Source: Heterostelium multicystogenum (lineage: Eukaryota > Evosea > Eumycetozoa > Acytosteliales > Acytosteliaceae). From it: a stretch of 64,000 nt of DNA. The notes beneath the pieces were generated by a model that did not search any database, was not told the DNA's origin, and was given only the letters and a program-made list of their open reading frames with translations. Shown in pieces: positions 1-11,110 of this stretch (its first letter is position 1; every line of letters starts with the position of its first letter). Both the position numbers and the translations under genes were made by a program. Where the stretch lies: assembly GCA_003667245.1 (NCBI GenBank), contig RCNN01000172.1, forward strand, positions 1 to 64,000, read 5' to 3'.

Positions 1-560
1 CTTGTTGGAGTAGCTGATCTATCTTGTTGTTAAAGTCATTGGTTCCCCGAGCTTGAAAGTGAAGATGTAGTGGTAACTTTGGTGTTGGCAATCGCCGCAT
101 ACAAGTTGGCAAGTGGCATCTTTTGGGTTAATGGCGATCACTTGATTCAATAGTGTAAAGTGAATTGTATGATATCGGTGTCTACTTGCTTTGATGGTTT
201 TCTTATCAATATTCGAAATTAACAATGACGAATCGACTTGAGGCATCAGCAGAACACAGGTGTTTGTTTCATTTCTTTACTTCCATTAAAGTCATCGAAA
301 ACTTTGGTTTGCCTCCTTCCATTTCTTCATCATTATGTAATATCTCATCAAATCTTCCAACGGTTATCAATGCTTCACCAGAGTTTTCACCATTGCTACC
401 TGTTTGTTAAAGATAAAAGATTGATTCAAACATAACAATGATGCATCGAACAAATTCATTTCTTCATAAATATATGATAGTTCCTATGAATGCATCAAAG
501 ATGTTAGTATTCATTTAGACTTTTAATTTGGTACTAATGGATTACTTACATGATAAAGAT
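1..560 (-). CDS. Coding segment at left edge, 3' continuation of the TPR gene or a separate gene
   Basis: Minus-strand open segments are linked by apparent one-base frame breaks. Reading leftward, one segment (about 480-410) reads like another TPR helix pair (ELSYIYEEMNLFDASLLC). It is followed by an acidic Gly-rich stretch, then by residues at 246-19 with a CxxC (LVCGDCQHQSYHYIFTFKL). A GTAAGT donor near 550 and CAG acceptors near 408 suggest at least one intron. The CxxC with alternating aromatic residues resembles a zinc-bearing OB-fold strand pattern, but I do not recognise the family. The segment runs off the window, so I cannot tell whether these are the last exons of the SKI3-like gene or another gene close behind it. 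Confidence 0.35.
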
Positions 561-576
561 GAAATATTTGTATTGT

Positions 577-3500
577 CTAATGATATTGATTTGGCTTATA
601 TAACTTTAGAGCAGATGGTTTATCATCTCTAAGAAGCTGATATCTTGCTTGTTGACGATAGAGTTGTGATTTAATCTTGTTATCACCTTCATGTTGTTTC
701 AATAAGAGTTGATTTACTTCGGTAAAACTCTTTCTCTTTCGTAAAGATGCATCCAAAATATCCGAGAGTTGAATCGAGTGCTGTGGCTGGTTAGGTTTGG
801 TTTCTTCGAGTTGTTGTATCGATCTGAAACTAATTTGTTGGCTGCCAAAGCAGATATCGAAATTTTCGAGTTTCTGGCTGTACAATGCTTGAAGATATAA
901 TAGATTTGCCAAAGTCTTTCCATGCGTCGGCATCGGTTGGCAGATATGTATCCTACGTTTCATGTGTAAAAGATTCTGAAATATTTTGTTGAGAAGCAAC
1001 GATCGACTTGCAAGAGGTTTGCCTTGGCAAATGTAAATTCAATGGTCTTTTCGTTTCCATTCAATTCAGACATTCTAATATTCTGCATAGTCGATCCCTT
1101 TTCTAATCGTAGGAGAATAGATTTGATTGCAGCCGAGTCTGATTGCTGGTGGTAAAGATTGAGGTGATCAAGTAGCATCTTCCAAACATGTGGGTAATGT
1201 GGATAAGCATGACAAGGCCTTGATTAACTGTGAACGTGCCTGTGCCATATCATTGAGCTGGATGGCAATGATTGATTGCAAGATGTAGTTTTCAAGTGAG
1301 ACTTCCATCGCTTCTTTTGGCATGATCGACCAAAATTTGTTTGGCAGCCTGGAGATCGTTTTGCCAGAATCTTGATAGATGCACTCAAATAGATTGCAGG
1401 TGCAAATTTGTTGTCCACCGACAAAACCTTTTGTATAATTTGCTCGGCTTGTGGGAACTTCTTTGTTTGATACAATACCTTGGCCAAATGATATGAGCAA
1501 TGTACACTTCTTGTGCTTAACCACGACATCGTCTTGTTCTGTGGAACTTATGTTAGATGGCTGCAATCGATGATTGATATGCCTGAATAGATTTATCGAA
1601 TTGATCCAAATCTGTAATTGGCAATAGCTGCAATCTCCCATATCTGACTGTTTCCAATGGATGGTGACATACATTTATCACCCTCTCCAATATAGCTATT
1701 CAAGGTCGAAAGACAGTCTTTCCAAAGACCAGACTTCAACTGGACTCTAGCTAAATTAATATCCCAAACTCTTCTTCTTGCCAATTGAATCCTTATTTCC
1801 ACTCTGAATACTGTTTGCTGCAATAGTTTTATCATTTCCAATTGAATTAAGTGATTGACTATTGGGTATCACAGTCGATCTCCATCATGTATCAAAGAAA
1901 GTGCGAGCTTCAGCTGTTCTATTGCAAGATGATATTTGTCCTTTTGATTCAAAAATTAACGACAAGTAGTTGTGAGCTTCTACTAGTGATGAGGAACAAG
2001 ACGAGTAGAGTGAAATATATCTCTCAAGTTGTAGTTGTGCAGTAGTATAGTCTTGATGATGATAGGCCAGAATGGCAGAACCAACAAGCGATTCACCAAC
2101 TGGTTGTTTTTCAAGGGCATTTTGGATGTGGACATAGTCAGAGTGTGCTAAGCTCTAATTGGTCAAACAGCTAGGATTCCTTTCCACTCGTGTATTAATC
2201 CCTGAAGTGACCAGACTTCGCTTGAATCTGGATCGTTAGAGCGTGCTACCATGACGGCTGAGCTTGCAAGATCCAATTGATTGGATTGCAAGTAGAGTGC
2301 ACAAAGATTGTTATATGGTTCGAATTTTGTCGAGTTGAGCTGAATTGAACGAATAAAGCAATGTTGTGACTGCAATGGGGTAGTTATCCATGAGAATTAC
2401 ACCCATGATATTCCAGAGACTAAAATCGTTCGTTGCCAAATTGATGGCATGACTAATAAACTTGATGGCTGACATCAAAGCTGATTGCTTTTTTTCGGGA
2501 TAGTTTACGATCATAACGAAGGTATTGGTAGTAATAGTTTATGGCAAAGGTCTCTTAGAGTTGCTGATTGGTTGTGTTGGCATTTCAGGTACGCTGAAGC
2601 ACCTTGTTGTAGCTTTTTGTAGGACATCCATGTTGCTATTGGTAACGATCTGGTGATAAAAAGTTGAAATATCACCAAGTAGTTTCCAGAGACAGAAGAT
2701 TTTGGGATCTTGATCAATCGCTAAACTGGCAGTGGATTCTGCATGCTCAAGTGTTTTCAATGCCATTCTGGATGATCCGGTCGTGTGATAGTGACGTGAA
2801 AGTTGGAAAAGACATTCAGCTTTGCCTTTGAGCGATGGGAGATGGTTTGTAAGCTGAGCAAGTACTTTGTCAAACTCAACAACAGCCTCTTCGTTAAGAT
2901 TGAGAATCTTGTTCAATAGGGCAATCTGGTAGTACAATTCGGGGACTTTCTCCTTGGTCTGATTTAAAAGTGTCTCGGCATGAGTCAAGGCCTTTAATGA
3001 TGGCGATGTATTTGGTTTGTCTACGGTAGCACTCACCAATACCACGCCAATAAATTGTGGACTCAGGCTTTCCTTTCAGTGCTGTAAGGAAAGATATTGA
3101 GCATGATCTAGCTCACCCAAAATCCATCTGGTAGAGTGCAAGACGATAAAATGCCCATGAACTACGTGCCACATTCATTTGGAATGATCTTCTATTGTCC
3201 AAGCAATACTTGGTAATCTCACGATAAAGTGAACTAGCTAAGGTATATTGCTGCTGACTGACGTAGTAGTCAGAGAGTGATCTTCCAGCATCTTCGTTGA
3301 GAATATCGAGTGACAAAGCCTTTTGGAAGCATTTCTTGGCACGTTCACTATCGTTGTTTACACGTTGGTATAATATACCAAGCTCTGAGAAAAGTCTGGG
3401 AGAATGAAGTATTCTTTTGTGCTGCCTTGAGCAACCATTGGATCGCCTGCGCATCTGTTTGTTTATCGCCAAGAGAGGCCAGCAGTAGTCCCATGACAAA

Positions 3501-5167
3501 GTATCCAAGATGGAAGTTTTCATCTAGCTTAATAGATGCTTCCAAATCCGATTTCATCTTGTTAATATCAGAGCTATCCTTTTGTATCAGCTTAATCCAC
3601 ACTCTATATATATAGTGGATTGTGAATAGTATTTGCTGGAGGTATTGTTGTCTATCAATTGTTGATGATACTGTAGTGACTTTTCATACTTTCGGTCATT
3701 GAAGTATATGTTAGCCAACTTGAAGAGAAGTTTCGTCGCTGGTTGGATACTTTTGAGACATTCCTCCAGAAACCAACAATGATTTATCCAACTCACCCAT
3801 TGTGATGAGTGTTTGCGCTAGCATGATGTGAATGTCAATGTAGACATCAGAGTCTGCAGGATTATCACGTGATTTAATAAGATCAAGAGATTTGCCTACG
3901 AGTTCTCTGATTTGATCATAGGTTTTGTTTGTCATTTGGCTAGCTGAGGCGGAATAAACCAGACATCTCAACAAAGCTTGATATCCTAATAATACAGTTG
4001 GATTCTTTGATACTCCACGCTCGAGCATCTTCAAAGTCGATTCGCTAGTGTCTCCCAGTGTGAACACCGAGTGATAACCAAGTCCCAACCAACCTATGCT
4101 TCGGAGTGGGAACATGATGGCCAGGAGCTGAGAGACTCCAAGCAGACTAGACTTGTCTTGGCACTGTCTTCCAGTGACAATAAAGCAAGCTGCTCCAGTG
4201 GGTAGAATGAGTTCAGTATCAATCGATTCATCTTTACACATTCTGCAAATAACAAGTCCTTGCTTGCGCCAGTCCTAGTTGCTTTGTACTGATTAAGTAG
4301 CAACTCTATGTAGTTGGTATAGATTGTCTCTGTTGTTTTTGTTTGCTGTGATTTCAAAAGGCTGACACCGTCGTTTTGCAAGCAGCTCAGTGTACAAAGC
4401 TACCAGGGAATCGAAGAGCTTTACTCCAGCCTTATAGATTGTTGACGAAACCTGCTGTTCAATAGCAATAACTTCGAGTCTCTGTTGATCTGTGTGTTTG
4501 GGTGCGCCAATAACATGTCGCTTTGCTGGATTCAAAATAGGAATAGACTTCTCCTTCATTTTAGCTTCGATCTGTTGCTTCAGCTCAGCTGCTAACGCCA
4601 GTCTCTCCAGCTCCTCTTGCTTCACCAGCAACTTGATTCTCTCATCCTGTTGGTCAGCGGGGAGGGCAGACAGCAGTTGCCTTCGACAATGCGACAGCCT
4701 CTGAATGTTTCTGTGTGGCGATAAAGTTATCGAGCAACTTCATCTGATAGTCGCGCTTCTTTGCTTCGTCAGTTGTCAATGGAATCAATTGTTCAATTGT
4801 CTTTAACAGTTTATCATTTTCACCGCTCTTTGTATATAAATCAACCAAACCCTATATTAATAATAATAATATCAAGACAAAAAGGACATTAGATAAGGTT
4901 CGCCTTACATTCCTTTCGTTTAGCTACCAAAGTATAGAACATACTCGCAAAGGAAATGGTGCAGTAGGTGCCAGTGACAATGAATTTTGATAGGATTTCT
5001 CACTCTCTTTCAATTGATTTAGATTGTATAGAGCCAAACCCATCAGCAAATGTACATTGGAGTTGTTATGGTAGTCCAAGCAGTCTGTACATATCTCTAC
5101 TGCTTTCTTATAGTCCTTTTTATCAATAGCCTCTTTTGGCATCTTTTAGTGATTGTTTCAAATCCAT
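577..5167 (-). CDS. SKI3: SKI3/TTC37-like tetratricopeptide repeat protein
   Basis: Superkiller protein 3 is the TPR scaffold of the cytosolic Ski complex (with Ski2 and Ski8), which feeds mRNA to the exosome. The start at 5167 gives MDLKQSLKDAKEAIDKKDYK once one extra A in the run at 5134-5137 is discounted. This matches the family N-terminus, a TPR helix right at the start. A clean 93-nt intron (4852-4944) separates exon 1 from GLVDLYTKSGENDKL. Beyond that, TPR helices (W-LG-Y / A-Y-LA-LY patterns) continue for about 4.5 kb through roughly a dozen alternating frames. That gives about 1500 residues, close to TTC37 size. Example break: GG at about 4678, after which the frame reads QLLSALPADQQDERIK. 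The C-terminal end is uncertain. A generic TPR protein is the alternative. Confidence 0.62.
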
Positions 5168-6115
5168 TTGTATGTACAATGATCACTATACAGACAGACA
5201 GACAAAAATAACAAATGCTTGAAGATGATTATCAAACAAAAACAGATCTATCCAAGCTGTGAAGTTTAAAAACTTTTTTGGTTACAAAAAAAGTTAGTTC
5301 AACTTTTGGAAAATTTAATCACTAGACTTAAGGTCCACTTTGGTGTCAATCAATATGGTATCAACCAGAACACTCTAGAATCGTACATATGAACATATAT
5401 CATTAAAATAATCACATATAGTCTCCTTGGAAATATATAATTTTGTTTTTGATTAATCAACTTTATTATCTAACTAATATTGGATTAATGTTTATTAATT
5501 AATATTAGAAACAATTATAATTTTAAGTTGCAACTTAGATGAACTAAGAAATCGGAAGTGGAGAGTCGGATGAAAAACAATATTTGCGTGTCATTTTTAA
5601 AGTAATGATTTTTAGTTGTTTTTTTGGGTGTGGAGTCATAAAAAGATTATGTATCGTCATTCCACGAAAATCATAAATTTATGAATTAATTAAAGTTAAT
5701 GTAACCTTTGCTCAGGTTGTAGACTGTTATTAATATCTTGTTTCCCTTGTGATTCACTGATGAATCAATAAACCAATTAATTAGGTTTCAGCAATAGAAC
5801 AATTACATTATTATTAGGCGTTTTATTTTTGTAACCTTTTAAATTCACAATTCAAACCACTTTACTTTTACCAAAGAACCATTAAGATACATTCACTCAT
5901 TATATTACTAGTGTTATCTAATCTTGTTTTTAATTTTTATACAATTAATAATAAATAGAGTATAATATATATATAATAACTTCTATAACCAATAAGCAAA
6001 GAAAACAAACATTCACATTTTAATATAAAATAATATAATTTAACACATTAATTAAAAAGTGCAAACTTAGTCATTGGGTGAATAGCTTGTTTTAGATAAT
6101 TTGCAAATACAGATA
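5168..6115. promoter_or_regulatory. Divergent intergenic region
   Basis: This 0.95-kb AT-rich gap lies between two divergently transcribed genes, so it must carry both promoters. It holds long T and A tracts. I see no ORF, RNA gene or convincing discrete motif. Confidence 0.5.
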
Positions 6116-8731
6116 ATGTCAAATAGAAGTGAGAAGAAAAGGCTATTGGAAGATGACGACTATGACAATGGTGGTGGTCGTAAAGGTGCTGACCGAGATA
6201 TAGAGAGTCAAGTTTTGCTGCATCCTGTAAATAGTAGACTACCACCAAATAGCAGCAGGAATGACGGTGGAATTTACGAGGATGGTCTGTCTGTCGTCGA
6301 GAAACAAAAACAAAAGTCGGCACTCTACATGCTGCGGCTTGTGAGTGTGGGTCTGTTGATCGGATATTTGTTGTCCACCAATCTACTATTCTTCATTGGC
6401 AACCGAGTGGTATTCTACCCGAATCCTATCAACCCTACTCCGGCACCGAGTGGCGGTAACTCCACCAATTTACTCGACCAGTTCAATATCAAGTATTTCT
6501 TTTACTTCTCGACTTTTGATGTGCTTCTGCTCTGCTATGTTCTTTCTATATTCTGGACGGTCTGTCTCTTTTTAACTGGATACCTGTACCAGCTCTCGAC
6601 CATTGCTATGTCGGTGCTGGGCCTGATCTATGTAATTATTAAGGCTGCTTTTGCCATTCCGATGCTGACCAAGGCACCTGGCTCCATTGATCCATCGATA
6701 TTGCCAGTGAATTCTCCGATTCTGACCCGAGACGATGCTCGTGAGATGACACTTGCTTGCATTGCTAACTCCATTGGCCTTATTGTTATTTACTTGGCTG
6801 CCAACTTTTATCCACTAAAAGTGGCCAGAGTGGAGCACAAGATTGAACTGGCCAAGGAAAAGAAGAAACTAGAGGATGCAGAGGCCATGGACTCTTCGAT
6901 CAACAAGGGTGCCAAGCGTCCAACCCGTATCAATAACTCCAACGCCAAGAGACTTGCAAAACTGTCAAAGCCAGAACTTCCACTCATTCTATGTGGTATG
7001 ATTGCGTTAATATTTTCCTCTTTTTCATCACTTGCCATCCCTGCATTCTTTGGACAGATCGTACAGGTGCTCTCAGCTTCACGTGATATCAATACACTCA
7101 ACAACTCGACTTTGGCTTTGGTCATTATCTTCCTCATTGGTAGCATTAGTACATCGATTCGTGCTTATCTCTTTACATTGGCAGGTCAGCGATTTGTAGC
7201 TAGAATGAGAAAGGAACTATTTGCTGCCATCATTAAGCAAGATGTAGCATTTTTTGACCAGAGTAGAACTGGTGAGCTGGTAAACAGACTGGCTTCCGAC
7301 ACCCAAGTCTTACAAAATACAGTGACAGTCAACATTTCAATGGCAGTCAGATACACAATCCAAATCATTGGAGCGATCATTCTTTTGTTTATAACCAACT
7401 GGAAGCTGACTCTTGTTATGTTGGCAATCATTCCAATTCTCGCTGTATCCGCGGTATTCTACGGAAAGAAAGTTAAGATGTTGGGTAAACAAGTTCAAGA
7501 AGAACTTGCCAAATCATCAACAACCGGTGAAGAAGTAATCAGTAACATTAGAACTGTAAAAGCATTTGCCAAAGAAGAGAAGTTTGTTGCAATTGTAGGT
7601 ATTCAATTCTATTCGGTGGTTCTAGACTAGATTATTAACATTTTTGATTTATCATTTAGTATGGAAAAGATGTACATCAAAGCTATTTGATAGGTAAAAA
7701 GCTGGCATTGGCTGGTGGAGTCTTTTCAGGAGGTGTATTTTTAGTAGCACAATTGGCTATTGTTTTGATTGTTTATGTTGGTGCCAAACAGGTTCTCAAT
7801 GGTGAAACTACCACTGGTAATCTAACATCTTTCCTTTTGTATACTTTGTCAGTTGCCATGGCTCTGGCTTTCGTCAGTAGTTTGTTTGGTGACTTTATGC
7901 AGGCTGTTGGTGCTTCAGACAGAATTTTCGAGTTGATGGACAAGGTTCCATCCATTCCAATTACTGGAGGTGATACTCTTCCAAATCCCGTAGGTGAGAT
8001 CGAGCTTAAGGATGTGAACTTTACCTATCCAACAAGAGGAACGCAAGTCTTGACATCGATCAATTTGAAGATCCAAACAGGAACTGTCACTGCATTGGTC
8101 GGACCTTCTGGTGGAGGAAAATCGACAATTGTCTCTCTGATTGAGAGATTTTACGATCCAAACTCTGGTGTCATCACTTTGGATGGTGTGGATATTAAGC
8201 GTCTCGACCCAAGATGGTATCGAAGCATCATTGGTTTTGTAAGTCAAGAACCACTGTTGTTTGCTGGAACAATCAAGGAAAACATTAGCTTTGGTGTGGA
8301 GAACGCAAGCATGGAAGATATCAGAGCGGCTGCTGAGAAGGCAAATGCCCACCAATTCATCAATGCCTTCGAGAACACCTATGATACCGTAGTTGGTGAA
8401 CGTGGTGTTAGATTATCTGGTGGACAGAAGCAGCGTATTGCAATTGCGCGTGCACTTCTTTTGAATCCAAAGGTACTGCTTCTCGATGAAAGCAACCAGT
8501 GCACTAGATGCCGAAAGTGAGTATCTGGTGAAGGAAGCTATCGATAGACTTATGTACAACAGAACCGTGTTGGTCATTGCACATCGTTTATCTACTGTTG
8601 TCAATGCCAACACAGTCATGGTAGTTAATCAAGGTATCATTGAAGAGAGAGGCACTCACGAAGAACTCATCCAAAATGAAAATGGAATCTACTACAATTT
8701 GGTCAAGAGACAATTGAAATCAAACGAATAA
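6116..8731 (+). CDS. ABC transporter, B-family half transporter
   Basis: This is an ATP-driven membrane exporter with one transmembrane domain and one nucleotide-binding domain, acting as a dimer. Exon 1 (6116-7594, 493 codons) encodes an acidic cytosolic start ([18 protein letters not shown]), about four extra N-terminal hydrophobic helices, a Lys-rich linker and the start of the core TMD. A 65-nt intron (7595-7659) splices in phase to [12 protein letters not shown]. Exon 2 finishes the TMD and the NBD: Walker [11 protein letters not shown]-loop [10 protein letters not shown], signature LSGGQKQR, Walker B VLLLDE and H-loop AHRLSTV. One extra A at 8489-8491 breaks the frame inside the canonical DEATSALD. 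ATG 6116 is the first in-frame ATG. The extra N-terminal helices recall TAP/ABCB9-type transporters. The substrate cannot be told from sequence. Confidence 0.9.
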
Positions 8732-9023
8732 TATCAATACATTCATTTAAATCAAATTTATTGTATTAATTAAATTCACATAAACAAAAAAAAATACAAC
8801 AAGCTTTATTTATTCTTAATTCGTTGGAAAGTAGTGTAGAAAAGTCATGGAAATTCCATAGAGAACTCGTGGAAATTCCATAGAAGCCCCAGTGACAACT
8901 CAGATTGCCTCCGAACCGCAATGATGTCTAAACCGATTGTTTACCAGGATGGATCGATGACTCAGCGAGACAACCGACGGGAAAACAATAAGTATAAATA
9001 CCCGATGAAATCCTTGGTTACAG
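8732..9023. other. Non-coding region with duplicated palindromic element
   Basis: No gene is seen. The odd palindrome TGGAAATTCCA with flanking TAG occurs twice, at 8848-8861 and 8870-8883, in a 22-bp repeat. The stretch from about 8880 to 9000 is less AT-rich than its surroundings and ends in a TATA-like GTATAAATACCC. This could be the remnant of an element promoter. Confidence 0.4.
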
Positions 9024-9145
9024 ATATTATATTCTATTCATTGTTATAAGATTATTAATATCATAACCAAGGTATGTATTTAAAGATAATTAAATAAATA
9101 TTATATTCTATTCATTGTTATAAGATTATTAATATCATAACCAAG
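9024..9145. repeat. Perfect 48-bp direct repeat with 26-bp spacer
   Basis: Bases 9024-9071 and 9098-9145 are identical. The first copy ends in AAG followed by GTATGT, a good 5' splice site, and the second copy ends in ACCAAG, a possible 3' splice site. The origin is unknown. It could be a local duplication or the edge of a degenerate mobile element. Confidence 0.8.
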
Positions 9146-9264
9146 CTTTTCTACTTTATCACTCTCATCAATCTTTTGTTAAAGAGTACTATTCTATAAT
9201 AGATAATACACTTTACAAAAGTAGTGTCCAATTGAATCTCTTTTCTAAAGTGAGAAGACTGATT

Positions 9265-9297
9265 AGACTACCATACTACATCAGCTATTTAGCCTTG
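9265..9297 (-). repeat. Partial copy of the tRNA-like module
   Basis: This 33-bp stretch matches 9797-9829 at 30 of 33 positions. On the minus strand it carries an A-box-like TAGCTGATGTAG, but the B box is not present beside it. It looks like a broken duplicate of the tRNA-like module 0.5 kb downstream. Confidence 0.6.
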
Positions 9298-9345
9298 TTT
9301 TTTTTTTTTTAATCATCCAGGTGATCTATTTTGTTAATAAATGGT

Positions 9346-9603
9346 GAGGTTCAGAACCTCAGAGTGTTATATATATATATATTTCACGACACAAAGGGAC
9401 AGTCGTGATTGTCCGAAATATATTTTTTTTTTTTTTTTTTTTTTGTTGTTATAACCATACAGTTGTTTATTTAAGGTAGGGTTTAGAAGCCTACAGATTT
9501 CTTTTTTTTTACAACCACAGGCCGGTTGTGATGACCATCATTTTATAGAGGCATGACTGCCTATTATTATTTGGAGCAAGGTGTTTTAACAGTGGACTGT
9601 TAA
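9346..9603. repeat. Cluster of six short perfect hairpins
   Basis: Successive perfect inverted repeats with different arm sequences are GAGGTTC/GAACCTC (9346-9360), TCACGAC/GTCGTGA (9384-9408), GTAGG/CCTAC (9476-9494), ACAACC/GGTTGT (9511-9529), AGGCA/TGCCT (9549-9562) and TTAACAGT/ACTGTTAA (9586-9603). They are separated by AT tracts, including a run of about 22 T. No ORF is present. The function is unknown. Confidence 0.6.
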
Positions 9604-9759
9604 GTATTTCGAAGCGACAGAAGATTTTAAGAGTACACCAATGGTTTACGTAGTTGAGGGCTTCGCTTGTCAATTTACATATTCTTCATGGCGGGATGGT
9701 ATCATACAGACTTGAAAGTTCATGGGTTCACTGGAAGTGTATGGGGAAAAACTGGAAAA

Positions 9760-9832
9760 CCCGGGATTCGAACCCACGACCCAAGGCGTCACAAGCAGAC
9801 TACCATACCACATCAGCTATTCTGCCTTGGGC
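9760..9832 (-). other. tRNA-derived module with external B box
   Basis: On the minus strand this holds a perfect pol III B box, GGTTCGAATCC (9764-9774), and an A-box-like TAGCTGATGTGG. CCCAAGGC and GCCTTGGG form an 8-bp stem around the A box. No matching 7-bp acceptor stem or proper anticodon arm can be drawn, so it is not a functional tRNA. It lies in the same orientation as tRNA-Pro, with the B box 114 bp beyond the tRNA 3' end. Dictyostelid tRNA genes are known for extra downstream B boxes. Whether this is such a box or a dead tRNA/SINE head is inference. Confidence 0.55.
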
Positions 9833-9888
9833 GAAATATATTGAAGGCCGAATGACCCGCATGAGGAGATTTTTATAAAGAAAAATGG

Positions 9889-9958
9889 GGCTCCACCGGG
9901 AATCGAACCCAGACCACTACCACCCAAAGGTAGTATTGTACCATTCAACTATGGAGCC
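9889..9958 (-). tRNA. tRNA-Pro (anticodon UGG)
   Basis: Seventy nucleotides fold into a full cloverleaf: acceptor GGCTCCA/TGGAGCC, D arm GTTG/CAAT, anticodon stem CTACC/GGTAG around loop TTTGGGT, and T arm CTGGG/CCCGG around TTCGATT. The anticodon TGG reads proline codons. There is no intron. Internal A and B boxes are present, and T-rich DNA follows. Confidence 0.93.
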
Positions 9959-10004
9959 ATTTCATGAAAAATGAAAAAATGTTTTCTATAATTTTTTAAA
10001 TTTC

Positions 10005-10018
10005 GAAAGAACTACTCT
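10005..10018. repeat. Left target-site duplication
   Basis: GAAAGAACTACTCT is repeated exactly at 10793-10806 and brackets the retrotransposon fragment. It lies 46 bp from the 5' end of tRNA-Pro. Confidence 0.88.
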
Positions 10019-10792
10019 GGCGCTATTTTCTCAAGATCCTGCCCCTAGTCAAAGGTACCAATGTGACCTGCATTCATTGTAATGCACCTGAAACCTCAGA
10101 ACATATCTTCTTCAACTGTCCTTATGTCCATTCAGTGCTAGTCCCTCAATTTGAAGAAGCAGCCAAACAAATCGACGTCAAGCTCAACAGATGGGAAATC
10201 CGGAGACTCAACATCTCCAAAGAAAGCGAACTTTCAACCAACCTATACGCCTTACTTATGGAATATGCCTGGAACCACAGAAACAAGAAGATACACAACG
10301 AAACACCTAGCTTCATACACAAAGACATCATACTCCATAGGCTCAAACACGTTGTGAAATCCGTATATTACACCTCTTTAGAAAGAATCTTATGGTGGAC
10401 AAACAAAAGGAACAACGCAACAAAGGATGGTCTAATCATCCTGTGCGATCTTAAGATCACCGAAATTACCAACCATTACAACAAACATTGGAACAACAAC
10501 AAACTAATTACATTACAACTACCCAATTCAAATCAACATCTAAATCAGGTTTAAGCTAACAGTCAACAACCTGACCAAACAAACAAACTGTTACCACTCA
10601 TTCCAGAGATCCAAACTGAGAGGCAACAATCAACTGGAAAGATGATGATCCAAACTATTCAGAACTGACCACTCAACTGACTATTATAAGATTGATATAC
10701 TTCCCAATTAATAATAGATTCAATAAACTAGCTTTTGAATTTGAGATGGTTATGGATTATAACCATCCTATTCACTTGTCTCAAAAAAAAAA
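10019..10792 (+). mobile_element. 5'-truncated non-LTR retrotransposon, tRNA-associated (TRE-like)
   Basis: This fragment is bounded by a 14-bp target-site duplication and ends in ten A residues, the hallmarks of target-primed reverse transcription with 5' truncation. An open frame runs from the left junction (WRYFLKILPLVKGTN) to a stop at 10554. It encodes only the C-terminal end of the ORF2 protein: a zinc-knuckle CIHCNAPETSEHIFFNC (C-x2-C-x7-H-x4-C), as found after the reverse transcriptase of L1-clade elements. A 3' UTR of about 240 bp precedes the A tail. Dictyostelid TRE5 elements insert about 50 bp upstream of tRNA genes, and this one sits 47-60 bp upstream of tRNA-Pro. Confidence 0.88.
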
Positions 10793-10806
10793 GAAAGAAC
10801 TACTCT
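10793..10806. repeat. Right target-site duplication
   Basis: Exact copy of 10005-10018, directly after the A tail of the retrotransposon fragment. Confidence 0.88.
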
Positions 10807-11110
10807 TTCCCAACATGATCACTCATGACTATCGATATCTTGTTACTAATATTATCTAAAACATATAGAACTACAATCTATTTAACTTTTTAACTATCTA
10901 ATTTTAAAATCTCGAAGTGGTAGTAATAACGGTAGTAGTTATTGTTGTAGTTGCTAACATAAGATGAAAGTCTCCTTGTTTCTCTTAACAACTTTCTTGA
11001 AAGATATACACCTTATTGTCTCAACAGGTAACAATATCCATTTCACTTTTATAAAAACAAATTAACTTATTCCTTTCTTTAGGTGTAGTTATAGAATGTG
11101 AACTATTTAT
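10807..11110. other. Short intergenic region
   Basis: About 300 bp of AT-rich DNA between the retrotransposon fragment and the 3' end of the next gene. Nothing recognisable. Confidence 0.5.

Noticed and set aside
9760..9832. Second functional tRNA gene
   Set aside because: A and B boxes are present, but no 7-bp acceptor stem or anticodon arm can be formed.
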